Assembly: GCA_900769055.1 (NCBI GenBank)
Contig: CAAGFF010000089.1
Span: 1 to 7,254 of the forward strand
Length of the DNA: 7,254 bases
From: an uncultured Prevotella sp.
GTDB taxonomy: Bacteria > Bacteroidota > Bacteroidia > Bacteroidales > Bacteroidaceae
Direction of reading: 5' to 3'
The position numbers were made by a program, and so were the translations under genes. Below the pieces are notes generated by a model that saw only the letters and a list, made by a program, of their open reading frames with translations, had not been told where the DNA came from and did no database searches. This document shows, in pieces, positions 1-7,254 of the stretch (the first letter of the stretch is position 1; the number at the start of each line of letters is the position of its first letter).

Positions 1-17
1 ATTAATCTATAGGATGT

Positions 18-32
18 AAGATTATTAATCTT
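18..32. repeat. 15-base AT-rich palindrome beyond the terminator
   Basis: AAGATTA at 18-24 and TAATCTT at 26-32 are exact inverted copies around a single T. The stem is too AT-rich and the loop too short to be a convincing terminator. It could be an operator for a gene beyond the window edge, or chance in AT-rich spacer DNA. The rest of positions 1-47 shows no gene or promoter I can support. Confidence 0.35.
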
Positions 33-47
33 GTCAGCTATGAAGAT

Positions 48-80
48 AAAAAGGGTGACGACACCACTGTGCCGTCACCC
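48..80 (-). terminator. Rho-independent terminator ending the susCDEF transcript
   Basis: On the minus strand, GGGTGACG (80-73) pairs perfectly with CGTCACCC (60-53). After one mismatch, three further pairs (71-69 with 64-62) close a four-base loop. The stem is followed at once by five T residues (52-48). It lies 40 bases beyond the susF stop codon. There is no T-run on the plus-strand side, so it acts on the minus-strand transcript only. Confidence 0.9.
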
Positions 81-119
81 AATCAAACATGCAAATGTAT
101 TATTTATGAAGAGGTGTCA

Positions 120-1538
120 TTATTTGACTTCACCTGTGTTGGCTGTGAAATTCAAATAAGCTTTCTGACCTGCACCAACATTCAGACGTGCCTGGTCACC
201 ACCACGTCCACGGTAGTCAATCTTGCCATCGGCTATGATGAACTCTGTCATCCACCAGTCGAAACCGTCAATCTTAACGCACATACGGAGTTCGGCGTCA
301 GCGACAAAGGCCGGAGAAACGAATTGTCCGTCCTCTGTTGCAGGAACTGTGAACTTATGTTCAGCGTTTATGTTCCATTCGCCTGCTGTATCACCCATAA
401 GGTAAACATCTGCCGGGAGAACATTGAACTTGCGTGAAGAACCGTTGTGGATATACAGGAGATACCAACCGGCCTTACCGCAAACGAGGTTTGTTTCGCT
501 AATGGTGATGTTTGCTCCGGCAACATCATTGATTTCTGCCTGTGCACCGAAGTCACCACCCCAGCCAGCCTGTGGAGCGAACTTGAATTGCTCACCCTCA
601 TGTAGATAGATGATAGTCCAGAAGTCTTCGTTAGAGCCGTAGCATGGAGTCATAGGAAGCCAAATGCCTCCATTACTTGTATTACCCCATCCGTAGTTGC
701 TGCCAGTCATATAAAGGTCGGGCTTTACCTCGCTGATGGTGTATGTCCAGTTGTTCACGTCGAGTCTTACCTTCCACAGACCCTCGCCGTTGATGACGGG
801 GCACTGGAGGTTTGCAGTCCAGTTGATGAAGTTGAACAAAGATGCGTCACCGTTGACATCGCAACCATAGCAGTGAGCGTTTGCACCATCCCAGTCTCCC
901 CAGTCTGTGCCGCCATAATACTTATACCAGTGGTCACCGGCACCTGTTGTCGTTACCGTACCTTCGTAAACACCTTCTTCAACTCTCGTCAGCCATACGG
1001 GAGATGCAGGGTTCCAGCCGTTGCCGCTTACGTCACCGAGCAAATAGTAGCCATTGGGGTCTATGGCAGGAGTCTGTACAGGAGTCTCATACTGTACCAG
1101 TTCCTTTGAGAATGCCACTGACGAACCGTTGGAAAGCAGGGCATGAGCATCAACGGCAACGTTGAGCGCACGTTTCTCATACTTCTGGCTGCTCAAGGCA
1201 AGACGTGCAAGGGAGTCGAGAGCATAGGTGCCTACGTATACGTCATTACCCTTGATAGTGTATGGTATCTTGCATCCGTTGACAGTAATCTTGTCGAATA
1301 CCAGTTCCGTTATTTCCTCATTCGATTTAGAAAGCGAAACTATTTTGATAGAGTCAGGACGATTAGCATCGTTCATGTCGACCTCTACGCCAGAGCCTGT
1401 GATGTCAACCCCGTAGGCTGCCAGGGCAGCCTCGGGTTCGTTGGTTGATGGTAAAGCCCAGTCGTCGAAGCTTTCATCGCAAGATGAGAGAGCGACCATT
1501 GTAAGCATTGCGCCACCAAATAAAATATATTTATTCAT
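120..1538 (-). CDS. susF: SusF-type outer-membrane lipoprotein with three glycan-binding modules
   Basis: Surface lipoprotein expected to hold alpha-glucan chains at the cell surface; non-catalytic. It is 472 residues long against about 485 recalled for B. thetaiotaomicron SusF. The signal peptide ends in LSSC (cysteine 20) and is followed by acidic DESFDD, again fitting surface export. An N-terminal domain (about 30-155) resembles the SusE-type spacer domain only loosely. Three modules follow, each opening with a similar strand: module 1 at about 162-270 (YYLLGDVSGNGW), module 2 at about 273-374 (LYMTGSNYGWG, then EQFKFAPQAGW) and module 3 at about 376-472 (VYLMGDTAGEW, then DWWMTEF). Modules 2 and 3 align with the two modules of SusE; module 1 is extra. 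Module 1 is unusually rich in Trp, Tyr and Cys (204-226, including CYGC). It is the last gene of the operon, with a terminator starting 40 bases after its stop. A pipeline may call it only 'SusF/SusE family' or a DUF5115-type protein. Confidence 0.87.
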   Translation of the reverse strand: MNKYILFGGAMLTMVALSSCDESFDDWALPSTNEPEAALAAYGVDITGSGVEVDMNDANRPDSIKIVSLSKSNEEITELVFDKITVNGCKIPYTIKGNDVYVGTYALDSLARLALSSQKYEKRALNVAVDAHALLSNGSSVAFSKELVQYETPVQTPAIDPNGYYLLGDVSGNGWNPASPVWLTRVEEGVYEGTVTTTGAGDHWYKYYGGTDWGDWDGANAHCYGCDVNGDASLFNFINWTANLQCPVINGEGLWKVRLDVNNWTYTISEVKPDLYMTGSNYGWGNTSNGGIWLPMTPCYGSNEDFWTIIYLHEGEQFKFAPQAGWGGDFGAQAEINDVAGANITISETNLVCGKAGWYLLYIHNGSSRKFNVLPADVYLMGDTAGEWNINAEHKFTVPATEDGQFVSPAFVADAELRMCVKIDGFDWWMTEFIIADGKIDYRGRGGDQARLNVGAGQKAYLNFTANTGEVK

Positions 1539-1571
1539 AATGAAATTACGATTATATGGTTATTACTCTAA

Positions 1572-2729
1572 TTATTTAACTGAGCCTGTACCAGAGTCGA
1601 AACTTACATAAAGTCTCTTGCCGGCAGATGCTGCTACTGAATAGTCTGCACCAAGAGCGTCTTCCCAACTGCTTGGGATGTCAGTAACCTCACGGAAGAA
1701 TATCTCTGAACCATTCTTCAGAGTAAACTCTGTACGCCACCAGTCACGGTCGCCAACCTGTATGTAAGCGCGCAATTCACCGCTGGCTGTAAACTCTGGT
1801 GAAACCCATTCGCCGGTGTTGTCGGCAGGAGGTGTACACTCAAGCATAACGTCGGTTGGGAAGCCACCGCAGGCATTACCGGTGACGAATACATGTGCAT
1901 CGTAGACATTGAGTGTATAGACGAGTGCGCCACCCTTTATCTTGGCAATGAACTCAAGAGTGAACCATCCGCCCTTGCCAAAGACAATGTTGTCATCGCT
2001 TGCAGCAGATATGCCAACATTTGCGTTATCATTGAACTCAGAGATAGCTGAATGCCCAGTCCTGTCGCCTTCCTTGGTACCGAACTTAAATTGTCCGCCG
2101 CCCTCCGGCATCCAGACTACAGTGTAGTAAACGCCTGTTGTGCCATACGGATGTGCGAGACGCTGCCATGTACTCCCTGCGTTTCCGATATTTCCACCTA
2201 CCACAAAGAGGTCAGCAGGTATGGTTACGTCTGGAGCCTTGTATGTAGCACGGCAACTGGGCAGAGTGATGGTGTTAGAGTAAACCGGCGTCACATCTAC
2301 GTTTGCCGGCTTAGCTGCAAGGCGGATATAGAGTGGGAAGTCGGCTGCGGGACTTGTGTTCTCTCCATGCTCAGCCTGATAGGCTTCGATAAGAGTGCTG
2401 TTGATGGTCTTTGCAGAAAGGTTGATGACTGTCGAAGTATAGGTTGAAGGCATGGTATATGTAGCACCTTCTTCGAAAGTCTCCGATGTTGAATACTCCA
2501 CTGTATATTCTGTAACAACAGGATATCCGCCATAGTTTGGCTGGTCGCAAGTGATGGTTATAGTCTCTGTATTGGCGAGGTCTATAGTGTTGTTCTCAGC
2601 AATGGCAGGAGCGTTCAGTCTGAATGTCTCAGGTATGGTGAGTGTAGGGTTGTCGTCCCGATCGCTGTCGCAGGCTGTGAACAAGCCCATAGCAACCGCT
2701 ACAGATGCCATTAACAATATTTTTTTCAT
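1572..2729 (-). CDS. susE: SusE-type outer-membrane lipoprotein with two glycan-binding modules
   Basis: Surface lipoprotein expected to bind alpha-glucan outside the cell; it has no catalytic features. It is 385 residues long, nearly the length I recall for B. thetaiotaomicron SusE (387). The signal peptide ends in LFTAC with the acylated cysteine at 20. The following DSDRDD is an acidic stretch of the kind that acts as a lipoprotein export signal to the cell surface in Bacteroidota. An Ig-like SusE N-terminal domain covers about 27-158 (strands such as TITITCDQPNYGGYPVVTEY, 56-75). Two beta-sandwich modules follow: A at about 172-276, opening with DLFVVGGN and containing GQFKFGTKEGD and GKGGWFTLEF; and B at about 278-385, opening with HVFVTGN and containing ELRAYIQVGDRDWWRTEF (318-335). 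Aromatic residues in these modules are the likely sugar-stacking sites. It sits 24 bases after susD and 33 before susF with no terminator between. SusE sequences diverge quickly, so the label rests on architecture and position. Confidence 0.88.
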   Translation of the reverse strand: MKKILLMASVAVAMGLFTACDSDRDDNPTLTIPETFRLNAPAIAENNTIDLANTETITITCDQPNYGGYPVVTEYTVEYSTSETFEEGATYTMPSTYTSTVINLSAKTINSTLIEAYQAEHGENTSPAADFPLYIRLAAKPANVDVTPVYSNTITLPSCRATYKAPDVTIPADLFVVGGNIGNAGSTWQRLAHPYGTTGVYYTVVWMPEGGGQFKFGTKEGDRTGHSAISEFNDNANVGISAASDDNIVFGKGGWFTLEFIAKIKGGALVYTLNVYDAHVFVTGNACGGFPTDVMLECTPPADNTGEWVSPEFTASGELRAYIQVGDRDWWRTEFTLKNGSEIFFREVTDIPSSWEDALGADYSVAASAGKRLYVSFDSGTGSVK

Positions 2730-2753
2730 AATAGCTTCAGTTTTATAGTGTTA

Positions 2754-4373
2754 TTAATAACCTGGGTTCTGCTTGATGGTTTCAGAAACCACGCTGTTAG
2801 GAATAGCAAAGAGGTTGTACTTGGAGTCTATCTGACGTCCGTTGGCTGTACCGCCCTTCCACTGCCAGTAGTAGTTGGAGTCGCCTCCGAACTTGCCGAA
2901 GCGGATAAGTGTGGTGCGGCGCATACACTCGAAACCGAACTCGCGTGCCCACTCGTCGCAGATATCCTCAAGTGTGAATGCAGAAGGAACTGTTGCGTGT
3001 GCTCTGCTTCTGATTTCCTTTATCTTGCCCAGACCGTCGGCTGTACAACGGTTGCCGTTGAGGCGAGCATCGGCTTCTGCATAGTTGAGGTAAGCCTCTG
3101 CCAGACGAATCATCGGAAAGTCGGTGTCAACAAACTGTGAATGCTTGTGGGCTGTACCGTCTGCATGTATGTTTGTGAACTTGTTGTATGCGTAACCTGA
3201 ATAGTAGTCGCTCTCGTCTTCCATGTTCATGGTGTGCTTGCTGCATGAGAACAAGGCACGGTCGTCGCCTACAGCTGTGGCTACATCTGCCGGGTTGAGC
3301 AAATCCTTGATGTTGCTGTCATCGGTGATGAACTTCTGTACATACTGTATGGTAGAACGGTTACCGCCCCAAGCCTCTGTGGAGCCGAGGTCTATGTTAG
3401 GAGCACCTGTCTTTGAGTCCTTACCGTTTGTAGAAGCGATGATGAAAAGGCATCCACCCCATGTCTGTGTGTTAATTCCATCGTGGATAGCAGGGAGTAC
3501 AATCTCTGTCTGAGCACCGTTGGTATCGTTATCGCCCATGAAGAGGAGCTGGTAAGCGGAGTATCCGTTCAGACCGTTCTTGCAGAGAGAGTAACCTCCG
3601 TTCATAGCCTTGCCGGCATAGTCTTTTGCTTTCTGCCACTGAGCAGTACCTGTGTAGACTTCAGCATTGAGATACAGACGGGAGAGGAGAATGTATGCGG
3701 CAACTTTGTCGGCACGTCCGTAGGCTGGTGCCTTGTCTGCCAATACTTCGTTGCCTTCGCCTTCACCGATAACAGCCTTAAGTTCCTTCTCAACGAATGC
3801 GAACACGTCAGCACGTGGTGACTGCGGTGTCGACTCGGCAGAAACAGTAGTCTTGATAGGTACATTTCCCCAAAGGTCGAGGAGGTAGTACATGTGCAAC
3901 GCTCTCATGAAACGGGCTTCGGCACGTTTTGTAAGGTTCTCCGCATCGCTGCCATTGGCGTTCTCAAGATAGAAGTTTGCCATTGTGATGCCGAAATAGA
4001 GTCGGTAATAAAGAGCCTTCATCATAGGATGTGCGTCTGTCCATGAGTTGTGGTTGAACTCAGGAATACCTTCGTCACCCCATACACACTTAGCCTCATC
4101 AGTGGTCAGCGAATGTGCGTTCCATAGCTGGCGTATCATGCTTGAGGTACCTTCGTCTATATCGTCGAGGTCACCTTGACCATCAGGACCTTTCTGACCG
4201 GTAAGCACCATGTTGGCATAGAGCTTGTTCAGGATATAGTCAAATTGTGTGGACGTCTCTTTCTGCGGGTTGATGTTCTCGACATCAAGATCACCGACAC
4301 ACGAAGAGAGTCCCGCTGATGCGACGACCATAGCCGCTCCCATCAAAATGTTCTTGAAATTATATAGTTTCAT
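2754..4373 (-). CDS. susD: SusD starch-binding surface lipoprotein
   Basis: Surface lipoprotein that binds alpha-glucan and caps the SusC transporter. It is 539 residues long, close to the roughly 550 of Bacteroides thetaiotaomicron SusD. The start gives a lipoprotein signal peptide ending in LSSC, with the acylated cysteine at 25. SusD/RagB family segments are plain: RAEARFMRALHMYYLLDLWG (150-169), GRADKVAAYILLSRLYLNA (219-237, helical TPR-like), DTDFPMIRLAEAYLNYAEA (416-434) and DEWAREFGFECMRR (473-486). Compared by eye with remembered B. thetaiotaomicron SusD, D73, R81 and W98 fall at identical positions, W335 matches W320, and W305 sits where Y296 is. The DND (281-283) and DTD (416-418) stretches match the calcium-site region. 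No Shine-Dalgarno sequence precedes the ATG; the leader is AT-rich, as is usual in Bacteroidota. Two stop codons in tandem (TAATAA, 2756-2751) end it. susE begins 24 bases later. The family is certain; starch specificity is likely but rests on my alignment from memory. Confidence 0.95.
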   Translation of the reverse strand: MKLYNFKNILMGAAMVVASAGLSSCVGDLDVENINPQKETSTQFDYILNKLYANMVLTGQKGPDGQGDLDDIDEGTSSMIRQLWNAHSLTTDEAKCVWGDEGIPEFNHNSWTDAHPMMKALYYRLYFGITMANFYLENANGSDAENLTKRAEARFMRALHMYYLLDLWGNVPIKTTVSAESTPQSPRADVFAFVEKELKAVIGEGEGNEVLADKAPAYGRADKVAAYILLSRLYLNAEVYTGTAQWQKAKDYAGKAMNGGYSLCKNGLNGYSAYQLLFMGDNDTNGAQTEIVLPAIHDGINTQTWGGCLFIIASTNGKDSKTGAPNIDLGSTEAWGGNRSTIQYVQKFITDDSNIKDLLNPADVATAVGDDRALFSCSKHTMNMEDESDYYSGYAYNKFTNIHADGTAHKHSQFVDTDFPMIRLAEAYLNYAEADARLNGNRCTADGLGKIKEIRSRAHATVPSAFTLEDICDEWAREFGFECMRRTTLIRFGKFGGDSNYYWQWKGGTANGRQIDSKYNLFAIPNSVVSETIKQNPGY

Positions 4374-4406
4374 AAACTTATACTTTATAAATGTCTTGTA
4401 TGTTTT

Positions 4407-7254
4407 TTAGAAATTCAGGCTAAGACCGAGTATTGTAGTGAGTGCGCGTGGGTACAAGTTGTTGTCTATACCACCTGCAACCTCAGGGTCGATGCCGTCG
4501 TAGTCGGTAATGGTAAGTACGTTCTGTACTGTAGCGTAAACACGTCCTGAAATCTTTGCACCGAAGAGCTTGTCGAAGCTGTAACCGAGTGTGATGTTGT
4601 CAAGCTTCAGGAACGAAGCGTTCTGTACGAAGTAGTCGGAATAAGCCTGCTCGGTAAGTGGGCTCTGGAAGTTAAGTCTCAATGCGCCCATAGTGCGGTT
4701 AGCTGCATATCCGAGGGTATAGATGGCACCCTTGCCGACATTGTAGCATCCTGCTTCGTTGTCGTTGTATACATAGTTGCCAAGACTTGCACGCATGGAG
4801 AATCCGAAATCGAAGTTCTTGTAGGTCAGACGTGAAGAAAGTCCCATGAGGACATCTGCTTCCGGCTTGTAGTAGAAGTACTTGTCACCACTGTCTATGG
4901 TTCCGTTGCCGTTGCGGTCAACGAAAGCATTCTGGATAGGTCTGCCGTTCTCGTCGTAAACCTGCTGGTATACGTAGAAAGCACTTGCAGGATGACCTGT
5001 TGCATGAGCCTGGATGTAACCTCCGGTTCCTGCGCTGACACCTCCTGTAGGAACAGTAGTGTTGCCACCACCTACGTTGAGTTCGTCAATCTCATTCTTG
5101 TTATATGTTAGGTTATAGCTTACTTCCCATGACCAGTCTCTTGTCTGTACCGGGCGTACGGTTGTCGTAAATTCCAGACCGGTGTTGTGCAGAGAACCGA
5201 TGTTGCTTGTCAGCTTGTTGCGGAATGTAGAACCAGCTTCTACATATACGGTATTGATAAGGTCCTTTGTCTTGCGGTAGTACCAGTCAAGGCTGAATGA
5301 CAGACGGTTGTTGAGGAAGCCGAGGTCAAGACCGGCATTCCATGTAGTTGTCTTCTCCCATGTGAGATCCTTGTTTGTAGCATCAGGACGTGCCGTTGTA
5401 CCGTCACCGAAGAGAGGATAGTATGCGTGGTCCTTGTTTGGAGTGAATGTGTCGAGATAGTAGTAGTCACCTGCTGAGCCACCAACGTTCTGCTGACCAG
5501 TAATACCCCAACCCAGACGAAGCTTCATGTCGCTTACAGCCGTGAGTTTCTTCATAAATGGTTCTTCATTGATTTTCCATGCCAAAGCGACAGATGGGAA
5601 TATACCCCAGCGGTTGTCTTTGTGGAAACGTGATGAACCGTCGTCACGGATGGTGAATGTAACGAGGTAACGGTCGAGGAGAGAGTAGTTGAGGCGTCCG
5701 AAGAAAGAAACGAGATAGTTCTCTGTCTCGTATTTTGTTATCTCGTCAGCAGACGGTGTGTTATAAGGTCTGTTGGTGTCGAATTCGAGATAACCGTTCT
5801 GGTAGTAGCCTGTACCGAACCAGTCGCTCTTCTCATGGAACTTCTGCCATTCGTAGCCTGCCATGATGTCGAAATGGTGTGCATCGTTGAAGTCCTTCAT
5901 GTACTGTGCGTACATAGAGAGCTGCATGTTGTATGTGTCTCTCTTGTCCCATTTGTTGTAACCGTAGTAGTTTACGGGAAGTGAGTTCTCGTAAGATGCT
6001 GCCATCGGACCGTATACGGTAGTCTGCTTACCGGTAGAATAGTCCATGCCGGCATTTACATGCAGGTGAAGGTCTTCAAGTCCGTGTATTGAATAGTCGG
6101 CCTCAATGTTGCCGATGAATGACTTGGAGTTTGCCTTGTCGTTCTTCTGGTCGAGTATGCCTACAGGGTTCTTTGTGGCATCTCTGTTGGTAGTATAGGG
6201 CCAGTTTGCACCGTATGTCGATGCTGAGTACCACTGGCAGTAGCCACCGAAATACTTCTGGTATATCTCGTTGTCAGCTTTTACCGGCTTTGTCGGGTCC
6301 ATAAACCTTGCAGCTCCGATGGCACCACCGTCGGCATAGCGGTTCTTGGCAATCATACCCTTACCGTTGATGTTCAGCTTCAGGTGATCTTCCAACAAAG
6401 TAGGAGAGATGTTGAAACTTGCAGTATAACGCTCGAACTTGGATGTCTTGACGATACCCTGATTGTTGGTATAGCCTACAGATACTCGGTAAGGCATGTT
6501 CTTCAGACCTCCGGTAACAGTAAGGTTATGGTCTGTAGATACGGCGGTACGATATATCTCGTCCTGCCAGTCTGTGTTGGCATACTGCTTATTGCCGTTG
6601 GCGTCAATGTAGCCTAGTGAATTGTAGGCTTCGCTGTTCTCGCCATAGAGCCCCTTGATAAACTCCATGTACTCAGGTCCGTCCATAACATCGAATGTTT
6701 TCTTCTTGGCTGAGATCGAAACATTGCCGCTATAGCTGACCTTCGGTGCTGAACCGCTGCGTCCTTTCTTGGTGGTGATGATGATGACACCGTTGGAAGC
6801 ACGGCTACCATAGATGGCTGTTGCCGAGGCATCCTTAAGAACGGTAAAGCTCTCGATATCGTTAGGGTTAACCATTGAGAGAGGGTTGGCAAGACCCTTT
6901 ACGCCTTTGTCGTCCATGGCAAGACCGTCGATAACGATAAGCGGGTCATTGGATGCTGTAAGTGATGAACCACCACGCACACGGATACGTGCGCCACCAC
7001 CAGGAGTACCATCGTTTGATGTAACATTGACACCGGCAATCTTACCTTGGATCATGTCTTGGGCGTTTGTCTGTAGTCCGTGGTTCTTGTCATCTGGCTT
7101 GATTGCTGTAACAGAACCGGTAAGGTCGGTCTTGCGGGCACGTCCATAACCGATGACCACAACTTCCTTGAGCGACTGGTTGTCCTCCTGTAGCGTGATT
7201 ACCATGTTGTTGGAAACCTGGGCCTGAGCCTGCTCATAACCAACATATGACACC
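4407..7254 (-). CDS. susC: SusC/RagA-type TonB-linked outer-membrane transporter (5' end cut by window edge)
   Basis: Outer-membrane TonB-dependent barrel that imports glycan oligosaccharides, with the SusD protein encoded next as its lid. 948 codons are present and the frame stays open to the window edge. The first in-frame GTG (7253-7251) is an internal valine in the sequence VSYVGYEQ, the end of the carboxypeptidase-regulatory-like N-terminal domain, and not a start. About 70-85 residues (signal peptide plus most of that domain) are probably missing. Visible in order, counted from that GTG: TonB-box-like segment LKEVVVIGYG (28-37), plug domain (about 42-165) with the family signatures IRVRGGSSL, PLIVIDG, VLKDASATAIYGSRASNGVIIITTKKG (given here as 90-98, 104-110 and 138-164), then a long beta-barrel to a C-terminal phenylalanine, as expected for a Bam substrate. 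An acidic loop resembling an EF-hand lies at 779-790. It is first in the visible operon, 33 bases before susD. The family is certain; the starch substrate is inferred from its neighbours. Confidence 0.95.
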   Translation of the reverse strand, partial: VSYVGYEQAQAQVSNNMVITLQEDNQSLKEVVVIGYGRARKTDLTGSVTAIKPDDKNHGLQTNAQDMIQGKIAGVNVTSNDGTPGGGARIRVRGGSSLTASNDPLIVIDGLAMDDKGVKGLANPLSMVNPNDIESFTVLKDASATAIYGSRASNGVIIITTKKGRSGSAPKVSYSGNVSISAKKKTFDVMDGPEYMEFIKGLYGENSEAYNSLGYIDANGNKQYANTDWQDEIYRTAVSTDHNLTVTGGLKNMPYRVSVGYTNNQGIVKTSKFERYTASFNISPTLLEDHLKLNINGKGMIAKNRYADGGAIGAARFMDPTKPVKADNEIYQKYFGGYCQWYSASTYGANWPYTTNRDATKNPVGILDQKNDKANSKSFIGNIEADYSIHGLEDLHLHVNAGMDYSTGKQTTVYGPMAASYENSLPVNYYGYNKWDKRDTYNMQLSMYAQYMKDFNDAHHFDIMAGYEWQKFHEKSDWFGTGYYQNGYLEFDTNRPYNTPSADEITKYETENYLVSFFGRLNYSLLDRYLVTFTIRDDGSSRFHKDNRWGIFPSVALAWKINEEPFMKKLTAVSDMKLRLGWGITGQQNVGGSAGDYYYLDTFTPNKDHAYYPLFGDGTTARPDATNKDLTWEKTTTWNAGLDLGFLNNRLSFSLDWYYRKTKDLINTVYVEAGSTFRNKLTSNIGSLHNTGLEFTTTVRPVQTRDWSWEVSYNLTYNKNEIDELNVGGGNTTVPTGGVSAGTGGYIQAHATGHPASAFYVYQQVYDENGRPIQNAFVDRNGNGTIDSGDKYFYYKPEADVLMGLSSRLTYKNFDFGFSMRASLGNYVYNDNEAGCYNVGKGAIYTLGYAANRTMGALRLNFQSPLTEQAYSDYFVQNASFLKLDNITLGYSFDKLFGAKISGRVYATVQNVLTITDYDGIDPEVAGGIDNNLYPRALTTILGLSLNF

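Noticed and set aside
92..99. TACATTTG on the minus strand, matching the Bacteroides -7 promoter consensus TAnnTTTG.
   Set aside because: No TTG/TTTG -33 element lies at the right distance upstream, and a transcript starting there would run straight into the terminator at 80-48.
69..437. Open frame of about 120 codons on the plus strand, and similar ones opposite or out of frame with the four genes (for example 2748-3140, 3483-3821, 6814-7149).
   Set aside because: They lie entirely or mostly antisense to strongly supported Sus genes, have no recognisable domains and no sensible start context. The first even begins inside the terminator hairpin.
4374..4406. TTTATAAA (4384-4391) and other AT-rich symmetry between susC and susD as a hairpin or internal promoter.
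   Set aside because: Short, AT-only and typical of Bacteroidota gene leaders; no stable stem or paired promoter elements.
7251..7253. GTG as the start codon of the SusC gene.
   Set aside because: It is the valine within the conserved VSYVGYE segment at the end of the N-terminal domain; the frame is open to the window edge and no signal peptide follows.
1..7254. Mobile elements, CRISPR arrays, tRNA or rRNA genes, frameshifts or pseudogenes.
   Set aside because: None seen: no transposase or integrase, no direct-repeat array, no RNA-gene motifs, and all four frames are intact with expected lengths.

Overview
The window is one co-directional block of four genes on the minus strand, read from high to low coordinates. 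It looks like the outer-membrane half of a starch utilisation (Sus) operon from a member of the Bacteroidales. The likely source is a Prevotella/Segatella-type gut or oral anaerobe. The basis is the gene order susC-susD-susE-susF, SusC/SusD protein families found only in Bacteroidota, lipoprotein signals followed by acidic residues, AT-rich leaders without Shine-Dalgarno sequences, and moderate base composition. The genus is an inference from the general look of the proteins.

Layout on the minus strand: (1) 7254-4407, a SusC-type TonB-dependent outer-membrane transporter whose N-terminus is cut off by the window edge; (2) 4373-2754, a complete SusD glycan-binding lipoprotein; (3) 2729-1572, a SusE-type lipoprotein with an Ig-like N-terminal domain and two binding modules; (4) 1538-120, a SusF-type lipoprotein with an N-terminal domain and three binding modules; (5) 80-48, a strong intrinsic terminator. 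The gaps between genes are 33, 24 and 33 bases, so the four genes are almost certainly one transcript. The remaining 47 bases at the low end hold no gene, only a short AT-rich palindrome. No stretch over 300 bases lacks a gene.

How they work together (family knowledge): SusD, SusE and SusF are surface lipoproteins that hold alpha-glucan chains at the cell surface. SusD forms a lid over the SusC barrel. SusC imports the oligosaccharides into the periplasm using TonB energy. The surface amylase (SusG), the periplasmic enzymes (SusA/SusB) and the regulator (SusR) of the classical system are not in this window. The SusD alignment, done by eye against remembered Bacteroides thetaiotaomicron SusD, keeps the aromatic arc that cradles starch, so alpha-glucan is a better guess than a generic 'SusCD, unknown glycan'.

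This is a recognisable, well-studied type of system. I did not find evidence of an undescribed one. The points most worth a second look are the modular relation between SusE and SusF, a cysteine- and tryptophan-rich extra module in SusF, and the terminator that closes the transcript straight after susF.
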